DNA from: Deltaproteobacteria bacterium
GTDB lineage: Bacteria; Desulfobacterota; Desulfobacteria; Desulfobacterales; Desulfatibacillaceae
Assembly (NCBI GenBank): GCA_016235345.1
Contig: JACRLG010000014.1
Location: 30,448-94,447, forward strand
Direction of reading: 5' to 3'
DNA length: 64,000 bases
The translations under genes were made by a program, and so were the position numbers. The notes below the pieces were generated by a model. That model had not been told where the DNA came from. It did not search any database and saw nothing but the letters and a program-made list of their open reading frames with translations. The stretch's first letter is position 1; each line of letters starts with the position of its first letter. This document shows positions 26,897-34,861 of this stretch, piece after piece.

Positions 26897-29394
26897 CGTA
26901 TCGGTTGCGGCGCTCCCTGGGGAAACTGTGAGGGCGCGGGCGGCCCTGAGGGGCGGATGGGGGCGGCCATGGCTCCGGGAATTCCCCTGGCGGCGTTTTG
27001 GGGAACCATGTTGGGATCGAGCTGAATGGCTTTCTGGATGTGCCACGCGCCTTTCTGCGGCTCGTTCAGATACTTGGCCAGTATGAGCCCAAGCTCCTTG
27101 TGGGCCACGGCCCAGTCGGGCTTTAAAGCCAGGGCCTTTTCGAGGGAAGCCCTGGCAAGGCGGAAATTATTGGTCTGCTCGGCCATCTTGGCAACGTTGA
27201 AATGAATGAGGGGGCTGTCCGGGTTGTAGACAGCCGCGAGCTGGAAGGATTTCAGGGCCTCGGCGTGCTTGCCCTGGCGCATGAGCACGTTTCCTATGTT
27301 GTTGTAGGCCTTGTCGTAGTCGGGCTTTATGGCGAGCACGCGGTTGTAGACCTCAAGGGCCTCGTTGTAGCGCCCAAGGCTTCCGTAGGCCACGCCGATG
27401 TTCAAAAGCGCGTTCATGTGGTTGGGGTTTTCGGCGATCACCCTTTTGAGGGATTCTATGCCCTCCTCGAACCTGCTTGTCTCGATGTAGGCCCGCCCCT
27501 TGTAGGAGTAAATCCGGACCCTCTGAGGATGGTATTTCAGGGCCACGTCCGCCCAGTGCAGAAGGCCCTCCCAGTCCCCGGCCTGCTCGGCCCCGGTCAC
27601 CTTGAGATAGGCCTCGTCGGCCTTGATCCAGCGCGCGTTCTGCCAACTCCAGAAGATGAAGGCCGGAAACAGCACCACACATGCGGCAATGGCCGCTTCA
27701 CGCGACAAGGATATCGTGCGGGGCGAGGTCAGGCGGCCAAAAAAGGCGGCGGCTTTCCCGAATTTTTGCGCGGGCGCGGCCTCCGCCTCCTCATGCGGCA
27801 ACCTTTCCAGCCAGGCGGACAGAATTCCAAGGTAGGCCATGAAAACGAAAACCGGAACCGCCCTCTGAAAGGGAAAGCAGAACTGGGCGTTGACGCATAT
27901 TCCGATAAGGGCCGCGAAGGCGGAAAGTATCATCACCCGGTCATCATGCGTAACCTGGGTGGCTTTCATGAGACGCCGGAAAACCCCGACCACCGCAAAA
28001 CCGAACCACAGGAGGAATATCACGCCCACTATGCCGAGTTCCGCGAAGGCCTGGAGAAAGTCGTTGTGGACGTTGTTAAGCTGCTGGTCCTCGGAGAAAA
28101 TCTTATCAACGCTGCTTTTTCTTATGTAGAGGGGATAGACGATCTTATGGTTTGCCAGCCCCACTCCGAACCAGAAGTGATCCAGGATCATGGGGATGGT
28201 GTTTTTGTATATGGCCCACCGAAGCTCCTGGGAGGGGTCCAGGTTGGAGCGCATGGGGGTGGCCGTGGGAGCCGGGGCCGCGCCGGAGGCTGCGGCAAGG
28301 GGGTCTGCCGTTACGGCTGGAGCGGCTGGCTCCGGGGCCTTTTCCGTCCCGAACTTTTTGAGAGCCTCTCCGACGGTTATTCCCACCCGGTGGGAGATGT
28401 CGTCCATCTGCCAGTCAAAGCCGTATTGGGACACGTTTATCATGACCGCGAAAACCAGGAAGGACGCCACTGCGGCCACTGCCTTCATGGGATTGACCGA
28501 GCCCTTCACGCCGTTTGCCATGATCCTCGTGACCAGGGGCGGCAGAAGATAGCAGGCCAGGAAGACCGCCTCGATGAAAACGGCTATCCAGGCGGCGCGG
28601 GTCTTGGTGTAGATCAAAAAGACGTTCATGAAGGCAAGGGCTACGGCCACCGGCCAGAAGACCACAGGACGCCTGTCCCGAAGGAAGATACCAAAACCAA
28701 GGGGAATAGTGAGAACCGCGTAATGGGCCGCCATGTTCTTGTTGGCGAAGGTTGCTGCGGGAATCACCACCTGGGGTACCCGATCAAGGCCGAAAAAAAC
28801 GTCGGCGATCCTTAAATACTGAAGAACACCCAGGAGGCATACAAGCACCCCGGACACGAAAAAAAAGACCAGGAAAAGGTAGGGATGCCTTTCATTGTCC
28901 TTTAAGACGGACGCGGTGAGCACCAGGGCCGCACCGGAAGCAGCCCATGCGTACCAGGTCTGAATCGCGTCGAACTTGTTGGGGGACCAGGAAACCGAGA
29001 TCAGCGCCCATGACACAAAAAGCAGGAAGGGCCAGAAAAAAGGTGTGAGCCTTAAGAAAAATTTGCCCGAGGAAAGGCCCAGGGCCGCCATGACTCCCAA
29101 AAAAAGAATCAGCCCGCACTGTATCCATGCCCCTTGCGGCAGATTTGCGAAATCATAGATATCCGTGCCGATTATGAAGGGGGTCAGGGCCATGAAAACG
29201 CCGAAGGCCAGGGAAAGATAAGCCATACGGTTGTCGGTTGGGCTTTGGCCGCCGGAAGCGACCGCAATTTCAAGGCTTCTTAAAGCCTTTACTACTTCCT
29301 TCTCGCTCAAATCCAGCGCCCTGGCAATGTCCTTGGGGGTCATGGACCCCGCGTTACGCTTGATGAATTTCAGTTTTTTGTTTGAAAGTTCCAC
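26893..29394 (-). CDS. O-antigen ligase/polymerase-like membrane protein with C-terminal TPR and N-terminal HTH-like segment
   Basis: 833 residues. Residues 8-43 (from KFIKRNAGSMTPKDIARAL to VVKALRSL) form an HTH-like helical segment, odd for a membrane enzyme. About ten membrane helices follow (roughly 57-560), with an Ala/Pro-rich loop near 355-390 and the Wzy_C-type segment ILDHFWFGVGLANHKIVYP, then NNVHNDFLQAFAELGI. After the last helix (AACVVLFPAFIFWSW) come about six TPR units (roughly 590-790), such as NPNHMNALLNIGVAYGSLGR. The family joins polysaccharide to an acceptor or polymerises repeat units in the periplasm. The start is GTG at 29394 with a GAGGG site six bases upstream. Confidence 0.9.
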   Translation of the reverse strand: MELSNKKLKFIKRNAGSMTPKDIARALDLSEKEVVKALRSLEIAVASGGQSPTDNRMAYLSLAFGVFMALTPFIIGTDIYDFANLPQGAWIQCGLILFLGVMAALGLSSGKFFLRLTPFFWPFLLFVSWALISVSWSPNKFDAIQTWYAWAASGAALVLTASVLKDNERHPYLFLVFFFVSGVLVCLLGVLQYLRIADVFFGLDRVPQVVIPAATFANKNMAAHYAVLTIPLGFGIFLRDRRPVVFWPVAVALAFMNVFLIYTKTRAAWIAVFIEAVFLACYLLPPLVTRIMANGVKGSVNPMKAVAAVASFLVFAVMINVSQYGFDWQMDDISHRVGITVGEALKKFGTEKAPEPAAPAVTADPLAAASGAAPAPTATPMRSNLDPSQELRWAIYKNTIPMILDHFWFGVGLANHKIVYPLYIRKSSVDKIFSEDQQLNNVHNDFLQAFAELGIVGVIFLLWFGFAVVGVFRRLMKATQVTHDDRVMILSAFAALIGICVNAQFCFPFQRAVPVFVFMAYLGILSAWLERLPHEEAEAAPAQKFGKAAAFFGRLTSPRTISLSREAAIAACVVLFPAFIFWSWQNARWIKADEAYLKVTGAEQAGDWEGLLHWADVALKYHPQRVRIYSYKGRAYIETSRFEEGIESLKRVIAENPNHMNALLNIGVAYGSLGRYNEALEVYNRVLAIKPDYDKAYNNIGNVLMRQGKHAEALKSFQLAAVYNPDSPLIHFNVAKMAEQTNNFRLARASLEKALALKPDWAVAHKELGLILAKYLNEPQKGAWHIQKAIQLDPNMVPQNAARGIPGAMAAPIRPSGPPAPSQFPQGAPQPIR

Positions 29395-29810
29395 TTTTCG
29401 CCCTCTGGTTTTTTCAATGGCGTTTCAACCCTTCCGGGACCCAAAACCGGAAAAGGGACCATATCAGAAATTATTGCTTAATTCAAAAAAGATTGAAAAT
29501 CATCAGGTCTGTCGAGTTGCGGGGACCAACCAAGGCTGGAGCATATCTGAGACCGGAAAATACTGGTGAAAGTTGAAAAGTCAAGCTGTTTACGTCCCGT
29601 TACATTTAATTCAAGAGGCTTTTTATATCGTGCATGCGATACCAACCAACCCGCACCAAGACACGACAACAGAATGCCAAGTCGGCCCATCCTGTTCTGG
29701 TTGACGTCATGGCCAGCATTTTAGAGGAAAAACGGCAAAATCTCGGATTGATTGATGTAATTGCAGGTAACGCTATCCGTGATCCGATAGTGAAAGATAC
29801 ATCTATTCTA
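29395..29810. other. Intergenic region of about 415 bases
   Basis: It holds the candidate minus-strand promoter listed separately. The remainder, 29490-29810, has mixed composition and becomes abruptly AT-rich near 29810. An 85-codon plus-strand frame (29634-29891) has no ribosome-binding site and runs antisense into the AT-rich gene, so I do not call it. No repeat or RNA gene was recognised. Confidence 0.5.
29458..29486 (-). promoter_or_regulatory. Candidate promoter for the O-antigen ligase/J-domain pair
   Basis: On the minus strand: TTGAAT (29486-29481), a 17-base spacer, and TATGGT (29463-29458); each hexamer matches consensus in four of six positions. It lies 63 bases before the GTG start. 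By eye only. Confidence 0.35.
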
Positions 29811-30146
29811 TTACATTGGAATAAATGGCATAATCAGTGCAATTCCAAAAATAAAATAGCAAACATAAAAAAATATTATGGTGATAAATGATGCTATCAA
29901 AATATGTTTTGTTATTCCATATTTATTTAGTAAAATTATATTTAACAACGAAATTATAAATAATAAAAGTTGCCATTTACGAAAATACATTATACAAAAT
30001 ATGGTAGGATTTGGTAAAAATGATAATTGTTGCTGTTCAATATTTATTATAAGAATATGACATATCTCAATAAAAATAACTAATGAAACAAAACCGCTAA
30101 TAGTTGCCATCATTAAAAAAAATTTAATCTGATTGTTAGTATTCAT
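29811..30146 (-). CDS. Small, very AT-rich membrane protein of unknown function
   Basis: 111 residues from the ATG at 30146, which has an AGGA site ten bases upstream (a longer reading starts at 30212 without such a site). About four hydrophobic segments cover nearly the whole protein, such as FFLMMATISGFVSLVIFIEI and LLLFIISLLNIILL. Codon use is dominated by A/T-ending codons, unlike every neighbour, so the gene was probably acquired horizontally. No family recognised and no partner gene of similar composition is adjacent. Confidence 0.6.
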   Translation of the reverse strand: MNTNNQIKFFLMMATISGFVSLVIFIEICHILIINIEQQQLSFLPNPTIFCIMYFRKWQLLLFIISLLNIILLNKYGITKHILIASFITIIFFYVCYFIFGIALIMPFIPM

Positions 30147-30229
30147 CACAGTTATCCTGAAATTCTCATATTTTTTATGGGCGCTTTTAAAAACCTTCGG
30201 CGATTCAATCAAATGTCGTTTCCGGGATT

Positions 30230-31069
30230 TTATTCATCCCCGAATTTTTCAGGCAAAAGGACCGGAATCATGATGGTGATTTCAGAGCCGCCGTCCGGGG
30301 CAGCCTGTACATGGAAGCTTCCGGGAATTTCCGCCGCAGCCTTTCTTATTTCCGAAATCCACGAAGCCTTGGCCGGAATGGAGCCTTCCCCCCCGTAAAC
30401 CGCCGAAACCACTATGGTCCCCTTGCTTCGCCGGGTTGCAAGGCGCATGAGGGCCTGGCTGCCTTCCGAGGGCCCCATGAGGGCCTGGGCCATCCTGACC
30501 GCCGAGCCCAGGTCGGCCATTGTATGGGGAATGCGCGGCGAAAGCGAAAGAACGATCTCGTCGCCCCCGGATATCCCGGCAACCTGCCTGATGCACTCGT
30601 TCAGGTTCACCGCCTGCCTTCTTTCCCTGCCGCCACGCAAGGACAGATTACACGCGCCGTTTGACTCAAGGCTCCTTCCCTCTTCCATCAGCGCGGCCCA
30701 TGAAACGACGAAAATGGACTTGACCTGGCCGTCGCCGTCCCAGACCGGCGTATTGACGGCGTTGTAACGGCCGATTTCCCCGTTTTTTCTGATCGCGTCC
30801 ACGGTGCAGAAGGAGTCGTCCCCCAAAAGGCATTTGGAAAAGGCGTCCGCCACCTGCCCCTGGGAGTCGGGATGGACGAAAAAAAGAATGCTGTTTCCGA
30901 CAACCTCGTGCGGCTCGTATCCGCTTTCGGTCAGAAAGGCGCGGTTGACGGCCCTTATGTGTCCGTCAGGCCCAAGATGGATCACGGGCCGGGGCAGGGA
31001 CGACAACTGCCCTTCCCCGCCAAGTTCGGCGGCCATCTTTTCCCTGAACCGGTTTTCAACAAAGTTCAT
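30230..31069 (-). CDS. PAS-domain protein with a degenerate histidine-kinase-like C-terminus
   Basis: 279 residues from the ATG at 31069; a TTG four codons earlier is the alternative, and neither has a good ribosome-binding site. A PAS domain spans about 20-125 (PRPVIHLGPDGHIRAVNRAF, then a VWDGDGQVKSIFVVSW end). The C-terminal part (about 155-275) has the order and the closing GGSEITIMIPV of a HATPase domain, but the H-box and clear N and G1 boxes are missing, so kinase activity is doubtful. No membrane segment. It may be a signal-binding or partner protein. Confidence 0.7.
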   Translation of the reverse strand: MNFVENRFREKMAAELGGEGQLSSLPRPVIHLGPDGHIRAVNRAFLTESGYEPHEVVGNSILFFVHPDSQGQVADAFSKCLLGDDSFCTVDAIRKNGEIGRYNAVNTPVWDGDGQVKSIFVVSWAALMEEGRSLESNGACNLSLRGGRERRQAVNLNECIRQVAGISGGDEIVLSLSPRIPHTMADLGSAVRMAQALMGPSEGSQALMRLATRRSKGTIVVSAVYGGEGSIPAKASWISEIRKAAAEIPGSFHVQAAPDGGSEITIMIPVLLPEKFGDE

Positions 31070-31434
31070 GACAAGTCGCAATCGAAGGGTATGGGTATAT
31101 TGGACCCGGTTGACCGGGCTTTTTCATTATCAGTGAAACTCTTTGAAAAAATCGAATGGAGAAAATGACGGTCCTGCAAAAAGGCAGAAGGCCAAAGGCC
31201 CAGCCTTTTTTAACGGGCTGATAAGCCGCAAGGGCTTTATGGCAACCTCGTTAGGCTTTTTGCGGACTCGTCAACAGGAAGGGAATTTCAATACGAAGGC
31301 CCGTCCGTCAGCCCTGCCAGGAAACAAATTTCCTTGCCCAGGACTCACCCCCCGTGTATCCTTATATAACGCTTGGCCCGCACCAAGTCAATCAGGCGTT
31401 ATCATGATGGCCAATTTTAAACCACGCGGGAAAA
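31070..31434. other. Divergent intergenic region of 365 bases
   Basis: It separates the PAS gene (minus) and the DUF gene (plus). The only structure noticed is a nested inverted repeat, outer arms ATAACGC (31366-31372) and GCGTTAT (31396-31402) around TTGG/CCAA, 33 bases before the plus-strand start; it could be a regulatory site. No RNA or small gene could be supported. Confidence 0.4.
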
Positions 31435-32148
31435 ATGACGGTGCAGGAACCCATCGCCATAACTTACATCTTCAGCTTCGACGATGGAAAGACGGAAATT
31501 TTCCCCCTTTCCTTCCACGCCGAAACAATGAACCTTGTCGGGCCGCTTCCCAGGGTCGCCCCGAAGTGGGCCGAACTTTCCTTTCACAAATGTCCCCACT
31601 GCCCTCTTTCCACCGCCACCTGCCCGGTCGCGGCGGCCCTTTCCGAAGTGCTTGCTGGTTTTGACGGGCGAAGGTCTTATGACCCGGTACTCCTGGAGGT
31701 CACTTCCAGGGAGCGCAAGGTCACTGCCCAGACAACCCTGCAAAGGGGCTTAAGCTCCATGATGGGTCTCATCATGGCCACCGCCGGGTGCCCGCACGCG
31801 GCCTTTTTGAAGCCCATGGCAAGGTTTCACCTCCCTTTGGCAGGCGAGGCCGAGACCCTCTACAGGGCCACCTCCATGTATCTTCTGGCACAGTACTTCA
31901 AGGCAAGGGACGGCCAGGCTCCCGACCTTTCACTTGCGGGCCTGGAAGAACATTACGGGGCCATGGAGACGGTGAACATTTCAATGTCCAAGCGCCTTCG
32001 GGCCGCCATGGCCACCGACCCGGCGGTGAACGCAGTTATAATCCTGGACACCTACGCCAAGCTCCTGCCCTTTTCCATATCCGAGTCCCTGGACGTGGTC
32101 CGGCCAGCTTTCGGAGATTACCTGGCGGACAGGGGCAAACCCGGCTGA
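31435..32148 (+). CDS. Uncharacterised conserved protein (possibly DUF6901-type) with a Cys-rich motif
   Basis: 237 residues, soluble. It opens with a beta-rich 55-residue domain (ITYIFSFDDGKTEIFPLSF), then a metal-site-like HKCPHCPL followed by TCPVAAA (Cys at about 53, 56 and 63) and a helical domain with a second TAGCPHAAFLKP. I recall similar Cys/His signatures in Desulfobacterota proteins of unknown function, possibly DUF6901, but could not check. The gene is alone between two long spacers. No function is proposed. Confidence 0.65.
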   Translation: MTVQEPIAITYIFSFDDGKTEIFPLSFHAETMNLVGPLPRVAPKWAELSFHKCPHCPLSTATCPVAAALSEVLAGFDGRRSYDPVLLEVTSRERKVTAQTTLQRGLSSMMGLIMATAGCPHAAFLKPMARFHLPLAGEAETLYRATSMYLLAQYFKARDGQAPDLSLAGLEEHYGAMETVNISMSKRLRAAMATDPAVNAVIILDTYAKLLPFSISESLDVVRPAFGDYLADRGKPG

Positions 32149-32600
32149 GACTGCTTATCATTCCATATCCGTTTTTGTTTATAGGGAAAAACATGCCTTA
32201 TCTTATGGTTACCACCATATGCTAAGTCTTTCACGAAAAAGCCCCGCATCATCTGGTACTGAAACATCCATTTGGAACTACTGCAAATTCCCACTTTATA
32301 CCGATTGATTTCAGGTTTGGCTTCACATAATGTCCCGCCATCCTGATCATCGTAATAGTTTGCTTTACGTTCGGCCCTGGCCCCCAACATCCCAAAGGCT
32401 GCGTTGGCGCTTTCATGATCAGGACGAGTTACGGTGCGTTGCGCCGGAAACTCCACCTGCACAGGGGTGCCCCGGCCCGGGGGTCACCCCTGTGTCGTTT
32501 TTGCCTCACCCTTTCGCCTTCCTCCAAATCGCATTCCCCTTCCTTTCGGCTTTCCCATCAACACTTTCCCATCAAAATACTTGACAAAACCGGTTTCATC
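32149..32600. other. Long intergenic region before the polysaccharide operon
   Basis: About 450 bases with no supportable gene. A 114-codon minus-strand frame (32118-32462) lacks a ribosome-binding site and overlaps the DUF gene's end, so it is not called. The region includes the strong hairpin at 32461-32493 and, at its end, the promoter and operator of the winged-helix regulator. Confidence 0.5.
32461..32503 (+). terminator. Candidate Rho-independent terminator
   Basis: Stem ACAGGGGTG (32461-32469) with CACCCCTGT (32485-32493), extended by an inner CCCCGG/CCGGGG; the T-run follows only after a few bases (GTCGTTTTT). It is 310 bases after the DUF gene, upstream of the polysaccharide operon, and would insulate it from read-through. 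Confidence 0.5.
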
Positions 32601-32630
32601 GTTCAACATTTGAACGTTCAAGAAATGAAC
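32581..32630 (+). promoter_or_regulatory. Promoter with tandem 15-bp palindromic operator for the winged-helix regulator
   Basis: A consensus -35 TTGACA (32581-32586) is followed by two directly abutting palindromes: GTTCAACATTTGAAC (32601-32615, perfect) and GTTCAAGAAATGAAC (32616-32630, five of six arm positions). They cover the expected -10 and transcription start. The regulator's ATG follows at 32648. Two adjacent half-turn-spaced sites fit cooperative binding of two dimers and autoregulation. Read directly from the sequence; binding by the adjacent gene product is inference. Confidence 0.65.
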
Positions 32631-32647
32631 GGATGGAATCATACGCC

Positions 32648-33235
32648 ATGAATTTTGAAGATTTGCGCACGCTGAAAATTCTTGAGGAACTGGAAGGCCC
32701 CCACGCGCCAAGCCAGAGGGACGTAGCCAGAAGCCTGGACATCTCCCTGGGTCTCGTGAACGCGTTCGTCAAACGGCTTGTTCAGAAGGGATATTTCAAG
32801 GTCACAACCATCCCCCGAAACCGCGTGAAATATATTTTAACCCCCAAAGGCATGGCCGAGAAAACCCGGCTCACATGCGAATACATCCAGTATTCAATCC
32901 AGTTCTACAAAAGGGCCAGGGAGCGCTTTTCGGCGCTTTTCTCGGAGCTTGCCGCCCAAGGCGTAAAAAGCGTGGCGTTCTACGGGGCGAACGAGCTTTC
33001 CGAGATAGCCTCGGTATCCCTTGTCGAATCCAAACTCTCCCTGGTGGCTGTGGCGGACCCCGAAAAGGCGGGAAAGCATTTTCTGGGCCTTGTCGTGGCC
33101 GATCCGGCGTTCCTTTTAAGCACGCGCTTTGACCGGATAATCGTTACGGACCCCGGAGCCGGTGCGCAGGCATCGGCAACGCTTGAGGCTGTGGGCGTTC
33201 CGGTCGAAAAAATACTCGTGGTTGATCCTGTCTGA
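32648..33235 (+). CDS. Winged-helix (MarR-EPS-like) regulator with a Rossmann-like C-terminal domain
   Basis: 195 residues from the ATG at 32648, which has GGATGGA ten bases upstream; the ATG at 32633 falls directly behind the operator and has no site of its own. The winged helix (about 1-75) reads [20 protein letters not shown] then [18 protein letters not shown]. The C-terminal part (about 100-193) is Rossmann-like ([20 protein letters not shown], later [17 protein letters not shown]), similar to the sugar-nucleotide sensing domains of PglD-like proteins. It is the first gene of the polysaccharide operon and probably an autoregulator sensing a nucleotide or nucleotide sugar. Confidence 0.8.
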   Translation: MNFEDLRTLKILEELEGPHAPSQRDVARSLDISLGLVNAFVKRLVQKGYFKVTTIPRNRVKYILTPKGMAEKTRLTCEYIQYSIQFYKRARERFSALFSELAAQGVKSVAFYGANELSEIASVSLVESKLSLVAVADPEKAGKHFLGLVVADPAFLLSTRFDRIIVTDPGAGAQASATLEAVGVPVEKILVVDPV

Positions 33236-33264
33236 AACCGAATTCATCGAAAGGGAAAATTCTC

Positions 33265-34848
33265 ATGGCGACACCGGGTGTGGCCGTCATCGGCGCGGGA
33301 TACTGGGGGAAAAACCTGGTCCGCAACTTCGCAGCCCTTGGGGCCTTGAAGGTGGTATGCGAGAAAAACGAGGCGCTTTCCAAGGGCTTTTCGGAAAAGT
33401 ATCCCGACGTTTCCATCTGCCTTGCCGTGAACGAGGCCCTTTCAAGGCCCGACGTTGACGGCGTGGTGATTTCAACCCCAGCGGAGACCCACTTCACCCT
33501 GGCCCGCGAGGCCCTTCTTGCCGGAAAGCACGTTTACGCCGAAAAGCCCCTCACCCTGGACGAAGCCGAGGCGCGCGAACTCATCGCTCTTGCCGCCGAA
33601 AAGAACCTCGTCCTCATGGTGGGGCACCTTCTTCAGTATCACCCGGTTTTCGTGACCTTGAAGAATATGGTCCGGGCTGGCGAGCTTGGGCGCATCAACT
33701 ACATCTACTCCAACCGCCTTAACCTTGGAAAAATCCGGCGCGAGGAAAACATACTCTGGAGTTTCGCCCCCCACGACATCTCCATGATACTGTCCCTTGC
33801 CGGCGAGTTTCCGGTAAACGTAATGGCCACGGGCGGAAACTACCTTCACCAGAAGATAGCGGACGTCACCACCACCCACATGGAGTTTCCCTCCGGCCTT
33901 CGCGCCCACGTTTTCGTCTCCTGGCTCCATCCATTTAAAGAGCAGAAGCTCGTGGTGGTGGGCGACCAGAAGATGGCGGTTTTCGACGACACGAAGCCCT
34001 GGAAGGAAAAGCTCACCCTCTACCCCCACACCATCCACTGGGAGGGCAACGTCCCGGTTCCCGAAAAGGCCGAGTCGAGCTTCGTGGAAGCTCCCGAAGG
34101 CGAGCCCTTGAAGGCCGAGTGCGCGCATTTTCTCTCGTGCATGGCGGAACACAAAACGCCCTTAACCGACGGGCGCGAGGGACTTGCGGTGCTCACGGTT
34201 TTGAACGCAGCCCAGAAATCCCTCAACAACGCGGGCTGCGCAGTCTCCTTCGAGAAGGCCCCGGAGGCGAAACCCGAAGCCGCCAAGCCAGATTTCTTCG
34301 TCCACGAAACCGCACTGGTGGACAAGGGCGTAACTCTTGGCAAAAACGTGAAGGTCTGGCATTTTTCCCACGTTCTTTCGGGAACGGTTGTTGGGGACGG
34401 CACCAACATCGGCCAGAACGTGGTGGCGGGGCCGGACGTCACCATAGGAAACGGCTGCAAAATCCAGAACAACGTGTCGGTTTATAAGGGCGTAACCCTT
34501 GAGGACGGCGTGTTCTGCGGCCCCAGCATGGTATTCACCAATGTTTACAACCCCCGCGCCTTCATCCGCCGCATGGAGGAGCTTAGGCCCACCCTGGTGA
34601 AAAAGGGCGCGACCCTTGGGGCCAACTCCACCATCGTGTGCGGAGTCACCATAGGCAGCTACGCCCTTGTTGGGGCGGGCAGCGTTGTCAACCGCGATGT
34701 GCCTGACCATGCCCTGGTGGTCGGCAACCCTGCTAAACAAATCGGCTGGGTGTGCGAGTGCGGGGTGTCCCTGGATCAAAAGGGCGACTGCTCCGGCTGC
34801 GGCAGACACTACGACCTCGGTCCGATCAAGGGCAAAAGCGTCAAATAG
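33265..34848 (+). CDS. Fusion: Gfo/Idh/MocA dehydrogenase plus left-handed beta-helix N-acetyltransferase (WbpB-WbpD-like)
   Basis: 527 residues. The N-terminal half (about 1-320) is an NAD-dependent Gfo/Idh/MocA dehydrogenase with GAGYWGKNL and [12 protein letters not shown]. The C-terminal half (about 345-500) is a hexapeptide-repeat acyltransferase ([18 protein letters not shown], then [20 protein letters not shown]) ending in a CxC...CxxC zinc-ribbon-like tail. In Pseudomonas and Bordetella, separate WbpB/WlbA and WbpD/WlbB enzymes oxidise the 3-OH of UDP-GlcNAcA and later acetylate the 3-amino group. Their fusion here, followed by a WbpI-like 2-epimerase, points to UDP-ManNAc(3NAc)A synthesis. 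The WbpE-type aminotransferase and WbpA dehydrogenase are not in the window. Confidence 0.92.
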   Translation: MATPGVAVIGAGYWGKNLVRNFAALGALKVVCEKNEALSKGFSEKYPDVSICLAVNEALSRPDVDGVVISTPAETHFTLAREALLAGKHVYAEKPLTLDEAEARELIALAAEKNLVLMVGHLLQYHPVFVTLKNMVRAGELGRINYIYSNRLNLGKIRREENILWSFAPHDISMILSLAGEFPVNVMATGGNYLHQKIADVTTTHMEFPSGLRAHVFVSWLHPFKEQKLVVVGDQKMAVFDDTKPWKEKLTLYPHTIHWEGNVPVPEKAESSFVEAPEGEPLKAECAHFLSCMAEHKTPLTDGREGLAVLTVLNAAQKSLNNAGCAVSFEKAPEAKPEAAKPDFFVHETALVDKGVTLGKNVKVWHFSHVLSGTVVGDGTNIGQNVVAGPDVTIGNGCKIQNNVSVYKGVTLEDGVFCGPSMVFTNVYNPRAFIRRMEELRPTLVKKGATLGANSTIVCGVTIGSYALVGAGSVVNRDVPDHALVVGNPAKQIGWVCECGVSLDQKGDCSGCGRHYDLGPIKGKSVK

Positions 34849-34861
34849 GGGCGAAAATCGC

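Noticed and set aside
27202..28815. 537-codon plus-strand open frame
   Set aside because: It lies opposite the well-supported O-antigen ligase gene and has the His/Gly-rich composition of an antisense shadow in GC-rich DNA.
29634..29891. 85-codon plus-strand frame in the spacer
   Set aside because: No ribosome-binding site, ends antisense inside the AT-rich gene, no recognisable family; left as non-coding.
32118..32462. 114-codon minus-strand frame, considered as a broken transposase
   Set aside because: Overlaps the end of the DUF gene antisense, has no start signal and no transposase motif.
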